Shown here: positions 48,932-57,986 of the stretch, one piece after another
Numbering within the stretch: position 1 is the first letter of the stretch
Layout of the letters: the number at the start of each line of letters is the position of its first letter
Assembly: GCA_949155905.1 (NCBI GenBank)
Contig: CASCWU010000009.1
Coordinates: 1-58,501 of the forward strand
Length of the DNA: 58,501 nt
Direction of reading: 5' to 3'
Source: an uncultured Lachnospiraceae bacterium
Lineage (GTDB): Bacteria; Bacillota; Clostridia; Lachnospirales; Lachnospiraceae
Made by a program: the position numbers and the translations under genes
The notes under the pieces: generated by a model
Told to the model about the DNA's origin: nothing
What the model saw: only the letters and a program-made list of their open reading frames with translations
Database searches by the model: none

Positions 48932-49576
48932 TTATTCTGCCATAGCAGTTTGGATATATTCCAGCTTACTGACTGATACTTCGTAAGCGGTTCGCTTTTC
49001 ATATTCGGTTTCCGTCAATTTTTTCTGATATTCCCGGCTCTGGATACGGCCCCAGACCTGAACATGGCTGCCTACTGAGAAGCTGTCGGCATAGCGGGCA
49101 TTCCGCCCCCAGCAGATACAAGGAATATAGTCGGACTTCCCATACGGACGGTTGACAGCTAACAGGATATCCGCGATCTCGCGGCCCAGCGGCGTTTTCC
49201 GATAAATCGGAGGCTTACAAATATAGCCATCTAAGAAAATATAATTCGGCTTGATATCCGGATCGGTGCTTTCCTCTAAAAAGGACATCTCCCGGACGAA
49301 CAAGGATAACACCAGACGGTTCCGGTTTTCCTCGTGGCGGTTGTAGGAGCGGAACTGGCCGTGAACACAGATTTCCCTTCCTATGTAGTTTTCCTTGACA
49401 GGAAACAGCCGTTCCGATACCATAATTGGAATCAAATCAACGGAATCGCTAAGCCGTTCTACCTCGACGTCGCACAAATAGAAGCCTTCTCCATAGACCT
49501 CATGGCTGAATACAAATGGACTTGCGAGCTTTCCTGCAATACTTACCTGGTTATTTTCAAACATTTTATCTGTCAT
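48932..49576 (-). CDS. Single-stranded DNA-binding protein-like, probably two OB folds
   Basis: A 214-residue protein. The second half (FLDGYICKPPIYRKTPLG, then VNRPYGKSDYIPCICWGRNA and GSHVQVWGRIQSREYQKK) is a clear SSB-type OB fold. The first half (NNQVSIAGKLASPFVFSH, YLCDVEVERLSDSVDLIPI, GREICVHGQFRSYNR) looks like another OB fold. It has no acidic C-terminal tail of the replicative SSB type, so it is an accessory SSB. ATG 49576 follows GGGAG; the open frame from 49648 begins inside the promoter. It may act in DNA repair or replication restart; its exact role is unknown. Confidence 0.8.
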   Translation of the reverse strand: MTDKMFENNQVSIAGKLASPFVFSHEVYGEGFYLCDVEVERLSDSVDLIPIMVSERLFPVKENYIGREICVHGQFRSYNRHEENRNRLVLSLFVREMSFLEESTDPDIKPNYIFLDGYICKPPIYRKTPLGREIADILLAVNRPYGKSDYIPCICWGRNARYADSFSVGSHVQVWGRIQSREYQKKLTETEYEKRTAYEVSVSKLEYIQTAMAE

Positions 49577-49619
49577 ATTGTATGACTCCCTTCTTTTATC
49601 TGAGTTAAAAATAGCTGTT

Positions 49620-49648
49620 ACTATACATATATATGCCGCTGCTAACAA
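49620..49648 (-). promoter_or_regulatory. Promoter of the SSB-like gene
   Basis: On the minus strand, TTGTTA (49643-49648), 17 bp, then TATAGT (49620-49625). Confidence 0.68.
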
Positions 49649-49705
49649 TAAAATACCATATATTTACACAGAATGATAGAAAAACCGTTCGACAAATTTA
49701 GCACT

Positions 49706-50233
49706 TTAGCAATTCCAGCTAAGCTTGGCCGGATTTGGCTCGTCCGGAACCATTACCAGCCGGAAATTTTCCAGCATACTGCAAAATTCCTTCGCGGCTT
49801 CCTCGTCATAGAGCGAGGGAGTGCTATGAAGGCCGAGCCGGTCATAAACGAGGGCGGCAGCGGTATAAAAAGTAAAACCCAATGCGTTGGTAGGGGTTTG
49901 GATTGCGGCACAGGCGGTAGCCACAGCACGAGCCGCAGCCTGGGCGACGGGCTGTCCTTCTAAATTTCTGGCGGCATCTGCGGCCGCCTTTAGGAAGGGC
50001 TTGGCACGGGCGAGGGTTTGCGTACCGTCTAAATATTCCCAGGCCACCTGAACTGCTTCCTGGAAACAGGTATCGTCTGGAAGGAGGCGTCCGCAAATCT
50101 CCAAAACATGTGCTTTAGCATAGGTGACAGCCCAGCGTGCCAGAGTTGTCTTGCTTTGTGTGTTCATCAGCTCCATCAGGGCGATGATAGAGGGATCCTT
50201 AACAGAACCTAACATTTTTCGTAGCTTTGCCAT
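49706..50233 (-). CDS. Imm5-like putative immunity protein
   Basis: A 175-residue mostly helical protein. MAKLRKMLGSVKDPSIIALM, TQSKTTLARWAVTYAKAHVL, AQAAARAVATACAAIQTPTNALGF and the C-terminal VPDEPNPAKLSWNC fit the family annotated as putative immunity protein (Imm5-like), found as single genes in many Firmicutes. No toxin is encoded beside it, so an immunity role is only by family name. ATG 50233 follows GGAGAG; earlier codons lack a site. It is divergent from the GalR-type gene. Confidence 0.75.
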   Translation of the reverse strand: MAKLRKMLGSVKDPSIIALMELMNTQSKTTLARWAVTYAKAHVLEICGRLLPDDTCFQEAVQVAWEYLDGTQTLARAKPFLKAAADAARNLEGQPVAQAAARAVATACAAIQTPTNALGFTFYTAAALVYDRLGLHSTPSLYDEEAAKEFCSMLENFRLVMVPDEPNPAKLSWNC

Positions 50234-50390
50234 ATTTTCTCTCCTATGTGAAATTTTAGGCGCCATTTTTAGGCACTCGGCTATGATTATGCCACAGAAC
50301 CGGCAAAAAGTAAATCCCCCTTTTCTTTTCAGGAAAAACATGCTATGCTTTAGAAAAAGAAAAAGCAGGAGGAAGGGAGGAAGGTTGGAT

Positions 50391-51407
50391 ATGGCAACCT
50401 TAAAGGAGGTAGCAGAAGCAGCAGGCGTATCGTCTGCAACCGCTTCCAGGATTTTAAATCAGGACCCTGCTCTAAGCGTTCAGCCGGCAACGAGGCAAAA
50501 GGTATTAGAGGTGGCCAGACAGCTACAATACAGCAGGCCGCTCAAGGCTTCTGCCACCGCAGGGTGGACGCTTGGCTTGCTGCAATGGTTTTCGACTACC
50601 CAGGAAATGGAGGATACCTATTATCTTTCGATTCGTCAGGGGATTGAGGCGTACTGCCAGGAACAACGGATTCCCTTGCTTCGTGCGTTTAAGCAGGATT
50701 TAAACTATATCGAAGGAGTAAAGCAGGCAGACGCCATCCTATGTATCGGAAGGTTTTCCAAAAGAGAGATGGAAGCGATTTGCTCCCTTTGCAGACCGGT
50801 TTTGTTTTTGGACATGCCGACAGCACATGCTGCCAGCTCTATCACACTGGACTTTGAACAGGCAGTAACGGCTGTTTTGGATTATCTGTGTGAGCTGGGA
50901 CATCGAAGCATTGGGTTTTTGAGCGGTGTGGAGTATTTAGATAAAGAAGAAACCGAACGTTTTGACGATCCGAGACGGACGGTATTTCTCCGCTATTGCA
51001 GGGCGCATAGCATTCGCTGCGAGGAGTATCTGTATGAAGGGCGTTTTTCCATAGAATCCGGTTATGAAATGATGGATGCTTTGCTAAAGGGAGAGACACG
51101 GCCAACCGCCGTATTTGCTGCCAGCGATCCGATTGCGATTGGAGCGATGCGGGCGATACAGGATCACGGCCTGCAGATTCCAGAAGATATGTCGATAGCA
51201 GGCTTTAATGATATCAGCCTGTCCGCCTTTACAACACCGCCTCTTACTACATTACATGCACCGTCTATGGAAATGGGACGCTATGGAGCCGCTTTCGTAA
51301 AGCTGCTGTCTGATATGGAAGCAGAGGTGCCGATAAAGATCCAGCTTCCCTGTAAGCTGATCGTACGGGAAAGCTGCACCAGCCCGCCAGATAGTGATGG
51401 CTTTTAA
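50391..51407 (+). CDS. LacI/GalR-family transcriptional repressor
   Basis: A 338-residue repressor. The N-terminal MATLKEVAEAAGVSSATASRILNQD is the LacI-type helix-turn-helix, followed by the hinge (QLQYSRPLKA) and a periplasmic-binding-protein-like effector domain with LGHRSIGFLSG, VFAASDPIAIGAMRAI and ISIAGFNDI-like MSIAGFNDISLS. It directly precedes galK, whose promoter carries three phased operator-like sites, so it probably represses the galactose operon. The frame is open from 50124, but ATG 50391 with GGGAGG upstream gives the standard start. Inducer unknown, likely galactose or a derivative. Confidence 0.92.
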   Translation: MATLKEVAEAAGVSSATASRILNQDPALSVQPATRQKVLEVARQLQYSRPLKASATAGWTLGLLQWFSTTQEMEDTYYLSIRQGIEAYCQEQRIPLLRAFKQDLNYIEGVKQADAILCIGRFSKREMEAICSLCRPVLFLDMPTAHAASSITLDFEQAVTAVLDYLCELGHRSIGFLSGVEYLDKEETERFDDPRRTVFLRYCRAHSIRCEEYLYEGRFSIESGYEMMDALLKGETRPTAVFAASDPIAIGAMRAIQDHGLQIPEDMSIAGFNDISLSAFTTPPLTTLHAPSMEMGRYGAAFVKLLSDMEAEVPIKIQLPCKLIVRESCTSPPDSDGF

Positions 51408-51418
51408 GGAATTTAGTG

Positions 51419-51484
51419 GTTTAGTAATATTGTTTTATGTTTTAGTAAAATTGTATTGACTTTTTAGTAAAACAAGAGTAAAAT
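51419..51484 (+). promoter_or_regulatory. galK promoter with phased repressor operators
   Basis: TTGACT (51456-51461), 17 bp, then TAAAAT (51479-51484). The palindrome TTTTAGTAAAA occurs exactly at 51440-51450 and 51462-51472, the second inside the spacer, with a degenerate copy at 51419-51429. Centres are 21 and 22 bp apart, two helical turns, so bound dimers would lie on one face. Confidence 0.78.
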
Positions 51485-51523
51485 AGGAAGTGAATAAGCT
51501 AGAAGAATGAGGAGGTCAAGAGT

Positions 51524-52876
51524 GTGAAGCGGGTAGAGGAATGGAAACAGGCGTTAGAGACGGGGCAGTTGGATGGACGGCTTGCAGAATTGTATTTGGA
51601 TGCGCATCAGCTTCCAGAACAAAAAAAGCGGTATCTTTCTTTGCTAAATACCTTTCAGGAACAGTTCGGGGAGGAACTCGGAGCAGGAGAGGACGCCGTT
51701 CGGGTCGAGTTTTTCAGCGCGCCGGGACGGAGTGAGATCGCCGGGAATCATACGGATCACCAGCGGGGCGAGGTGCTGGCGGCTTCCGTCAATTTGGATG
51801 TGCTGGCGGTGGCAGCGCCGACAGGGGACAATAGAATACGGATTGTATCCCAGGGTTATGAGACAATGAGCCTGGAGGTCGGAGACGATACGAGGAGAGA
51901 GGAGGAAGCAGGAACTTCCTTTGCGCTGGTGCGTGGGATGCTGGCGGCTCTGCGGCAAAGGGGCTATCTAGGCCAGGGCTTTGCCGCCTGTCTGACCAGC
52001 AATGTTCCAAACGGATCCGGGCTCTCCTCTTCGGCCGCCTTTGAGGTCTTGATCGGGCATATCGTTTCCGGCCTGTTTTATCAGGGGCGGATGGATCCGG
52101 TGCTGATTGCAAAGGCAGCGCAGGTGGCAGAAAATGAATACTTTGGAAAGCCGTGCGGTCTGATGGATCAGACAGCCTGCTCAGTTGGCGGGATGATTCA
52201 CATTGATTTTGCCAAAAAGGAAGACCCTTCTGTACGGAAGCTTCCGGTACAGCTTTCCTCCTATGGGTATAGTCTTTGTATCGTAGATACGAAAGGAAGC
52301 CATGCGGATCTGACGGAGGATTATGCGGCAGTTCCGGCAGAGATGAAGGCGGTTGCTGCTGTTTTTGGAAAAGAGGTATTGCGCGAGGTGACGGAGGAGG
52401 AATATTTTTCTAAACTGCCGGAGCTTAGGAAGCGTCTCGGAGACCGTCCGGTGCTGCGTGCCATTCATTTTTTTGCAGAGAACAGAAGGGTAGAAGAAGC
52501 GGCTGCTGCTTTAGAGCAGGGTGATTTTGATGCATTTTTGCATTTGATACAGGAGTCCGGGAACTCCTCCTTCCGTTTTTTACAAAATGTATATACGAAT
52601 CGAGACGTCCAAAATCAAAGCGTATCGGTAGCGTTAGCCGTCAGCGAGGCATTGTTAAATCAGAACAAAAAAACGGGTGAGGGCATAGGGCATGGTGTCT
52701 GCCGGGTGCATGGAGGTGGCTTTGCCGGGACGATTCAGGCGTTTGTAGAGGATTCGTTTGTAGAGGAATACCGACGCGGAATCGACGCGGTATTTGGAGA
52801 TGGAGCCTGTCATGTGCTGAAGGTACGGGCAGACGGAGGAACCGTTTGCTTTCCAGAAAGGAGGAAAGGAGAATGA
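51524..52876 (+). CDS. galK: Galactokinase
   Basis: A 450-residue GHMP kinase that phosphorylates galactose at C1. The galactokinase signature appears as SAPGRSEIAGNHTDHQRG. The ATP loop is PNGSGLSSSAAFEVLIG, and GKPCGLMDQTACSVGG is the substrate-side motif; GVCRVHGGGFAGTIQAF is the third GHMP motif. It is longer than the roughly 390-residue E. coli enzyme, with an N-terminal extension of about 60 residues as in some Firmicutes. GTG 51524 lies eight bases from GGAGG. Its stop overlaps the galE start (ATGA), so the two are translationally coupled. Confidence 0.95.
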   Translation: MKRVEEWKQALETGQLDGRLAELYLDAHQLPEQKKRYLSLLNTFQEQFGEELGAGEDAVRVEFFSAPGRSEIAGNHTDHQRGEVLAASVNLDVLAVAAPTGDNRIRIVSQGYETMSLEVGDDTRREEEAGTSFALVRGMLAALRQRGYLGQGFAACLTSNVPNGSGLSSSAAFEVLIGHIVSGLFYQGRMDPVLIAKAAQVAENEYFGKPCGLMDQTACSVGGMIHIDFAKKEDPSVRKLPVQLSSYGYSLCIVDTKGSHADLTEDYAAVPAEMKAVAAVFGKEVLREVTEEEYFSKLPELRKRLGDRPVLRAIHFFAENRRVEEAAAALEQGDFDAFLHLIQESGNSSFRFLQNVYTNRDVQNQSVSVALAVSEALLNQNKKTGEGIGHGVCRVHGGGFAGTIQAFVEDSFVEEYRRGIDAVFGDGACHVLKVRADGGTVCFPERRKGE

Positions 52877-53871
52877 AGGTACTGGTATTAGGAGGGGCTG
52901 GCTATATCGGCTCTCATACGGTGTATGAACTGGTTGCTGCGGGCGCCGAGGTAGTGATTGCAGACAATTTGGAGACCGGTCATAGGGAGGCGGTTCACCC
53001 GGAGGCTGCTTTTTATGAGGGAGATTTAAGGGATCGGGCGTTTGTAGATCGGGTACTGGAGGCAGAGCCAGGGATTGACGCCGTGATTCATTTTGCAGCC
53101 AATTCTCTGGTGGGCGAGAGTATGACAAATCCGCTCAAATATTATGACAACAATCTGTGCGGGACGAAGGTGCTGCTAGAGAGCATGGTAGCACACGGGG
53201 TCGATAAAATTGTATTTTCCTCTACGGCTGCTACCTATGGAGAGCCGGAGCGGGTGCCGATTTTGGAGACTGACCGCACGGTGCCGACCAATCCTTATGG
53301 GGAAACAAAGCTTTCGATGGAAAAAATGTTTCATTGGACCGGATTGGCGCATGGGCTGCGTTTTGTATCGCTGCGCTATTTTAACGCTTGTGGAGCGCAG
53401 GCAGACGGCCGAATCGGAGAGGCGCACGCACCGGAGACACATTTGATTCCGTTGATTTTGCAGGTGCCGAACGGACAGCGGGAGACGATTTCTGTTTTTG
53501 GCGATGACTATGAGACAAAGGACGGAACCTGTGTGCGCGACTATATCCATGTGACGGATTTGGCGCAGGCACATATCCTGGCGGTAAGATATTTGATGAA
53601 GGGCGGCCAGAGTGATATTTTTAACCTTGGCAACGGCGTAGGCTTTACCGTAAAAGAGGTGATTGAGACGGCCAGAAGGGTGACAGGACATCCGATTCCG
53701 GCAGTCATTTCTCCCAGACGGGCAGGCGATCCGGCAAAGCTGATTGCTTCCAGTGAAAAGGCAAAGCAGGTATTGGGCTGGAAGCCGGAGCATGCTTCCT
53801 TAGAGGAAATCATTGCCAGCGCCTGGAACTGGCACAAGGGGCATCCAAACGGATATCAATCGCAGTCATAG
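52873..53871 (+). CDS. galE: UDP-glucose 4-epimerase
   Basis: A 332-residue short-chain dehydrogenase-type epimerase that interconverts UDP-galactose and UDP-glucose. The NAD-binding motif GGAGYIG (7-13), the catalytic pair in NPYGETKLSME (Tyr and Lys), SSTAATYGEPE and RYFNACGA are all typical. ATG 52873 shares the ATGA with the galK stop and follows GGAAAGGAG. Length is normal. The middle gene of the galKET set. Confidence 0.97.
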   Translation: MKVLVLGGAGYIGSHTVYELVAAGAEVVIADNLETGHREAVHPEAAFYEGDLRDRAFVDRVLEAEPGIDAVIHFAANSLVGESMTNPLKYYDNNLCGTKVLLESMVAHGVDKIVFSSTAATYGEPERVPILETDRTVPTNPYGETKLSMEKMFHWTGLAHGLRFVSLRYFNACGAQADGRIGEAHAPETHLIPLILQVPNGQRETISVFGDDYETKDGTCVRDYIHVTDLAQAHILAVRYLMKGGQSDIFNLGNGVGFTVKEVIETARRVTGHPIPAVISPRRAGDPAKLIASSEKAKQVLGWKPEHASLEEIIASAWNWHKGHPNGYQSQS

Positions 53872-53913
53872 CCATAGCCATAGCCGAAGAAGGCGGAGGG
53901 GGTAGAGCATACC

Positions 53914-55437
53914 ATGAAAGAAAGTAAGCATACCGGAGAATGGATTGTCCGACTCGTGCAGTATGGTATTTCCAGAGAATTGCTCGAGGAGGACGACCGG
54001 ATTTATATAGGGAACCTGCTGGCGGATGTATTTGGACTGACTGGGATCCCAGAGGGGATCCCAGAGGAGGCATTTTCGTTAGAAGAGATTTTGGAACACT
54101 TAATAGACGATGCCAGGGAGCGTGGCCTGACAGGGGATACGATAACCGAACGGGATTTGTTTGATACGAAGATGATGGGGCTTGTAACACCGCGTCCCAG
54201 CCAGGTACGGCGGGAGTTTTGGAGGCGGTATAAGAGCGAGGGAATAGCTGCTCCCAGGGCTGCAACCGGGTATTTTTACCAGCTTAGCCAGGATTGCAAC
54301 TATATCCGAACGGATCGCATCAAGCGGGATCGGAAATGGACGGTAGCTTCCGACTATGGTACGCTGGATATTACGATTAACCTTTCCAAGCCAGAAAAGG
54401 ATCCAAAGGCTATCGCAATGGCGGCGAAAGCGGCAGCAAAGCCCTATCCACGCTGTCAGCTTTGTCTCGAAAACGAGGGCTACGCCGGAAGGATGGATCA
54501 TCCGGCGAGGCAAAACCTGCGGGTGATTCCGTTATCCTTAGGAGGAGAGGAATGGTATTTGCAATATTCTCCGTATGTCTATTACCAGGAGCATTGTATT
54601 GTTTTTTGCGGGGAGCATCGTCCTATGAAAATCAGCCGGGATTCCTTTGTACGGCTGTTTGACTTTATTGACCTGTTCCCGCACTATTTTATCGGTTCCA
54701 ATGCCGATCTGCCGATTGTAGGCGGCTCCATTTTGACACACGACCATTTTCAGGGCGGGCGCTATGAGTTTGCAATGGAACGGGCGGAAATAAAACAGCC
54801 TGTTTCCGTCAGAGGGTATGAGGATATCGAGGCAGGAATCGTAAAATGGCCGCTGTCTGTTTTGCGGCTGCGAGGCAAGGATCGCGGGCGGCTGATTGAG
54901 TTGGCGGATCATGTGCTGGAGAGCTGGCGGAGCTATACCGATGAGGCAGCCTTTGTCTATGCGAGGACACAGGACGGGGAACACAACACCATTACTCCGA
55001 TTGCCCGGAGAAAGCAAGGAAGGTATGAGCTGGATTTGGTTTTGCGGAATAACCTGACGACGAAGGAGCATCCGTTAGGCGTCTATCATCCGCATCAGGA
55101 GTTGCACCATATCAAAAAAGAAAATATCGGCTTGATTGAGGTGATGGGACTGGCTGTTCTTCCCTCCCGCTTAAAGGAGGAGCTAGAGGCAATGAAGGCA
55201 GAGCTTAGGCAGCACGGAGACTTTACGAAAAATCCAAAGACAGCCGCACATGCTGTCTGGCTTTCGGAGCTGCTTTGCGCCAGGCCGGATCTGGAAACAA
55301 TGCCAGAGGAGGAACTGGAGCAGTTTTTAGAGCAGGAGATCGGCCAGGTATTCGTCCGTGTTCTGGAGGATGCCGGAGTATATAAAAATAACCTGGACGG
55401 ACTGGCGGCATTCCGGCGCTTTATAGATACGTTGTAA
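53914..55437 (+). CDS. galT: UDP-glucose--hexose-1-phosphate uridylyltransferase, class II
   Basis: A 507-residue GalT of the Firmicute class II, longer than the E. coli type. It exchanges UDP between UDP-glucose and galactose 1-phosphate. The active-site histidines lie in LTHDHFQGGRYEFAME. YPRCQLCLENEGYAGR and HPARQNLRVIPL precede it, and VYHPHQELHHIKKENIGLIEVMG follows. A 12-bp direct repeat (54046-54069 region) encodes the doubled GIPE in GIPEGIPEE. GGAGGGGG precedes ATG 53914. It completes the Leloir operon. Confidence 0.95.
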   Translation: MKESKHTGEWIVRLVQYGISRELLEEDDRIYIGNLLADVFGLTGIPEGIPEEAFSLEEILEHLIDDARERGLTGDTITERDLFDTKMMGLVTPRPSQVRREFWRRYKSEGIAAPRAATGYFYQLSQDCNYIRTDRIKRDRKWTVASDYGTLDITINLSKPEKDPKAIAMAAKAAAKPYPRCQLCLENEGYAGRMDHPARQNLRVIPLSLGGEEWYLQYSPYVYYQEHCIVFCGEHRPMKISRDSFVRLFDFIDLFPHYFIGSNADLPIVGGSILTHDHFQGGRYEFAMERAEIKQPVSVRGYEDIEAGIVKWPLSVLRLRGKDRGRLIELADHVLESWRSYTDEAAFVYARTQDGEHNTITPIARRKQGRYELDLVLRNNLTTKEHPLGVYHPHQELHHIKKENIGLIEVMGLAVLPSRLKEELEAMKAELRQHGDFTKNPKTAAHAVWLSELLCARPDLETMPEEELEQFLEQEIGQVFVRVLEDAGVYKNNLDGLAAFRRFIDTL

Positions 55438-55455
55438 AAGGATAAGGGTGATGGT

Positions 55456-56853
55456 ATGCAAAAACCGGAAGGGTTGTTCCATGCTAAGCTTTGTTCCACC
55501 TTTTCCAAGTGGCTGATTCCTTATATCCTGTTGATTGTAGCAACCATTTGTTTTGGCGTGTTGTTATATCATCAGGCTCTAAAGACCGTAGAGGAGGATG
55601 TGGATTTGATTGGGCGGGCCTCCCTGTCCCGAATACAGGAGCAGTTTGACGATATATTACATTCCCTGGATTTGCTGGGGTATTCCATTACAAACAGTAC
55701 AGAGGCAGCGGCGCTCCAATATAGAGTGGGGGGCCGCTACTCCGCGCTACAGACCGAGCGTTCCAAGGCCTTGCAGGAGGAATTAAAAACCTGGCGTGCT
55801 TCCTATGAGGCGCTGGCAGAGGTACTCGTTTATTTCCCGGACACCGGCTATATGCTGGGAAGAGAGCGCTTTTGTCCGCTGGAGTGGGCAAAGACGCTGC
55901 TTCCGGGAGAATGCGGTATGCGTGCAGAGGAAATAAAGGAGGCGGTAGATACTGGTAAAAGAGGGCTTTATAAAAGCGGGGAACGTCTGCTCTATTTATA
56001 TCCCTCTGGCGCAAGCTGGAAGGGGCGGACGGAGGTATTGGTAGTATTTACCTTAGACACCTCATATATGAAGCGTCTGTTTTCCATACCAAATTCTTAT
56101 ATTTATTTGGAACTGCCAGAGGGAGAGTGCTGGCTGGAGCCAGAGGGGCTGACAGAGAAGAAGAAAAGCAGAAAATATGATAAAATGTCCCAGGCAAGTC
56201 AGCGGGAAGGGCTTTTGCTGGTCAGTCTGCTGGAAACGAAAAAATATCAGAGGACAGTATCGGTGATGCGCCTGCTCTTGGGAATCTATCTGATAGGAGG
56301 CATTTTGGCAGGGGGTGCAGGTGCCTGGTGGATTACCAGGAGGAATTATGCACCGGTAAAAGAGCTGCGCCAGATAGCCGGGAAAACAGTCCGGGGGAAA
56401 GCGATCCAGGCATGGACGGAGGAAACCGATAGCGCTAAGGATGATATCGAGGCAGTTCGTGCTGCGTTTATCAGCCTGACAAGGGCATACGAGGAGGAAA
56501 GGAGCCTGCTCCGCCAGGAAAAACAGGACAGTGACAACGGAAAAATGAACCGTTTGCTAAAGCAAAAGCCTGGCCTTATCAAAAGCGAGCCGCCGTCCGG
56601 CTGGAAGGAAGCCTGTCCGAAAGACTGGTTTGCCCTAATGAGCGTAGAAATTTTAGATTTTGCTGCCTTTGCCGAGGAGGATGGAACACTGACCTCAGAA
56701 ATGATGGGAACGGCATATTTTGTAGTAAACAACGTTTTGTCCGAGCTGGTGAGCCAGGAAGGCCTGTTCCAAATCGGAGCAGAGACAGATGGAAAGTGGT
56801 TTTTGCTGGCAAACGTAGGAGAGGAAAAAAGGAGAGCTTGGAAGGCTGCTTAG
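55456..56853 (+). CDS. Membrane sensor AraC-type regulator, N-terminal part (frameshifted)
   Basis: A 465-residue open frame that ends early at TAG 56851-56853. A membrane segment near 18-38 and another near 275-297 enclose an extracytoplasmic sensor domain. The cytoplasmic part (about 300-455, ending DGKWFLLANVGEE) is the linker region of large AraC-type membrane regulators found near sugar importers. The reading frame then changes at a run of six A at 56825-56830; the helix-turn-helix lies in the next frame. One additional A would join both parts into one protein of about 650 residues. It starts 18 bases after galT and is probably co-transcribed with the gal genes. Confidence 0.8.
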   Translation: MQKPEGLFHAKLCSTFSKWLIPYILLIVATICFGVLLYHQALKTVEEDVDLIGRASLSRIQEQFDDILHSLDLLGYSITNSTEAAALQYRVGGRYSALQTERSKALQEELKTWRASYEALAEVLVYFPDTGYMLGRERFCPLEWAKTLLPGECGMRAEEIKEAVDTGKRGLYKSGERLLYLYPSGASWKGRTEVLVVFTLDTSYMKRLFSIPNSYIYLELPEGECWLEPEGLTEKKKSRKYDKMSQASQREGLLLVSLLETKKYQRTVSVMRLLLGIYLIGGILAGGAGAWWITRRNYAPVKELRQIAGKTVRGKAIQAWTEETDSAKDDIEAVRAAFISLTRAYEEERSLLRQEKQDSDNGKMNRLLKQKPGLIKSEPPSGWKEACPKDWFALMSVEILDFAAFAEEDGTLTSEMMGTAYFVVNNVLSELVSQEGLFQIGAETDGKWFLLANVGEEKRRAWKAA

Positions 56854-57410
56854 AGGAGATTGCCGGACGGCTAAGCCGTGTGCTTGGCTATCAGTTTGCA
56901 ATGCCGATTTCGGTCAATATCAGTTCAGTTTGGAAGGGCTGGGAGGGAGTTGGAGGGTGCTATCAGGAAATCGGAGAGCTATTGGAGTACCGCAGCTTTT
57001 CCGGGATGGAGGAGGCTTCGGTAGCGTCTTATCATGCCTGTCTGCAAAGGCTTCCAGAGGAAGAACCCAAGGAAGAGACAAGCCTTATCGATCAGGTGGC
57101 TTCTTATATCGAAGCGCACTATACCGAAAACAGCCTGACGGTAGGAGCGCTGGCAGAGCAGTTTGGGGTAGGGCTTTCCTGGCTGTCCAGAAATTTTAAG
57201 AACCAGAGAGAAATCGGCTTACTAGAGTATATCAACCGTCTGCGCTTAGAAGAGGCAAAGCGGATGATCCGTGCAGGAAAGCCGATTAAGGAGACCGCAG
57301 TGGCAGTCGGCTATACCGACACGCAGCCATTGAACCGGATGTTCCGACAGCTAATCGGTATGACGCCGACTGAATACCGGACGCAGTATGAGGCGTCACA
57401 GCTTCGCTAA
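56823..57410 (+). CDS. Membrane sensor AraC-type regulator, C-terminal part (frameshifted)
   Basis: The downstream frame of the same broken gene. From the A run it reads KESLEGCLEEIAGRLSRVLG and ISVNISSVWKGWEGV, continuing the linker domain. The AraC DNA-binding domain follows: SLTVGALAEQFGVGLSWLSRNFKNQR and IKETAVAVGYTDTQPLNRMFRQLIGMTP. By itself it lacks a good ribosome site (ATG/GTG candidates begin near 56796). It is either a true loss-of-function, a sequencing error in a homopolymer, or a rare frameshifting case. Confidence 0.78.
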   Translation, partial: GKKESLEGCLEEIAGRLSRVLGYQFAMPISVNISSVWKGWEGVGGCYQEIGELLEYRSFSGMEEASVASYHACLQRLPEEEPKEETSLIDQVASYIEAHYTENSLTVGALAEQFGVGLSWLSRNFKNQREIGLLEYINRLRLEEAKRMIRAGKPIKETAVAVGYTDTQPLNRMFRQLIGMTPTEYRTQYEASQLR

Positions 57411-57440
57411 CCACTGGAAAAGAGGGCGGGCAGCTCCTCG

Positions 57441-57986
57441 TTATTTCCGCAAAAACCTCCAGAAACGATATCCCGACCAGGAAAAGAAAAACAGATACAG
57501 GATAATAAGCCCAACATAAAACCAGGCCAGAATGCGCTGGAAGGGATCGTGTCCTAAAAACTGCAGAATACATTGCGGAAGAAGAACGAAAAAGAACAGG
57601 CAGCATAGAGGAAGGATGCGCCCCTTTATCACCTGCTTGATCATATGGGATCGGGAGGTGTTATCGCAAAAGATTTCCTCTTCGCCATTCATTTCGGAGA
57701 CCGGCTTACGGAAGTAGCTGTAGCCCCAAAAGTCCTGGATATATTCCCAGCCGCAGTCTGCAAACATCTGGATATAGATGGCCGGATTGTTGTTTTTTTC
57801 CAGACTGTAGTCTAGCTGATATACGACATCCTCCGGCTCGCAGCGCTGGAAAACATATATCCCTAAAAAATGGACAGAAAGAAGCTTCCAGCCGTTTTGG
57901 TGCTGCTTTTGCAGATAGTCCTGTTCCTTTTGCCATTGCGGTATGCTAAAGAAACGGACTTCTATTTTGGTATGCTTCTGTTTCAT
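57441..57986 (-). CDS. DUF2812 domain membrane protein
   Basis: A 181-residue protein. The N-terminal cytoplasmic DUF2812 domain (about 5-110) contains VRFFSIPQWQKEQDYLQKQHQNGWKL, the typical EE/W pattern, and YIQMFADCGWEYIQDFWGYSYFRK. Two membrane helices follow (about 122-142 and 150-170). Its ATG overlaps the stop of the upstream PadR gene (ATGA), a pairing very common in Firmicutes. Function is unknown; with PadR partners, envelope stress or drug response is suspected. Confidence 0.9.
   Translation of the reverse strand: MKQKHTKIEVRFFSIPQWQKEQDYLQKQHQNGWKLLSVHFLGIYVFQRCEPEDVVYQLDYSLEKNNNPAIYIQMFADCGWEYIQDFWGYSYFRKPVSEMNGEEEIFCDNTSRSHMIKQVIKGRILPLCCLFFFVLLPQCILQFLGHDPFQRILAWFYVGLIILYLFFFSWSGYRFWRFLRK

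Noticed and set aside
56825..56831. AAAAAAG as a classical programmed -1 slippery heptamer
   Set aside because: In the upstream frame the codons are GAA-AAA-AGG, not A-AAA-AAG, so the two-tRNA slip does not fit; loss of one A from a run of seven is simpler.
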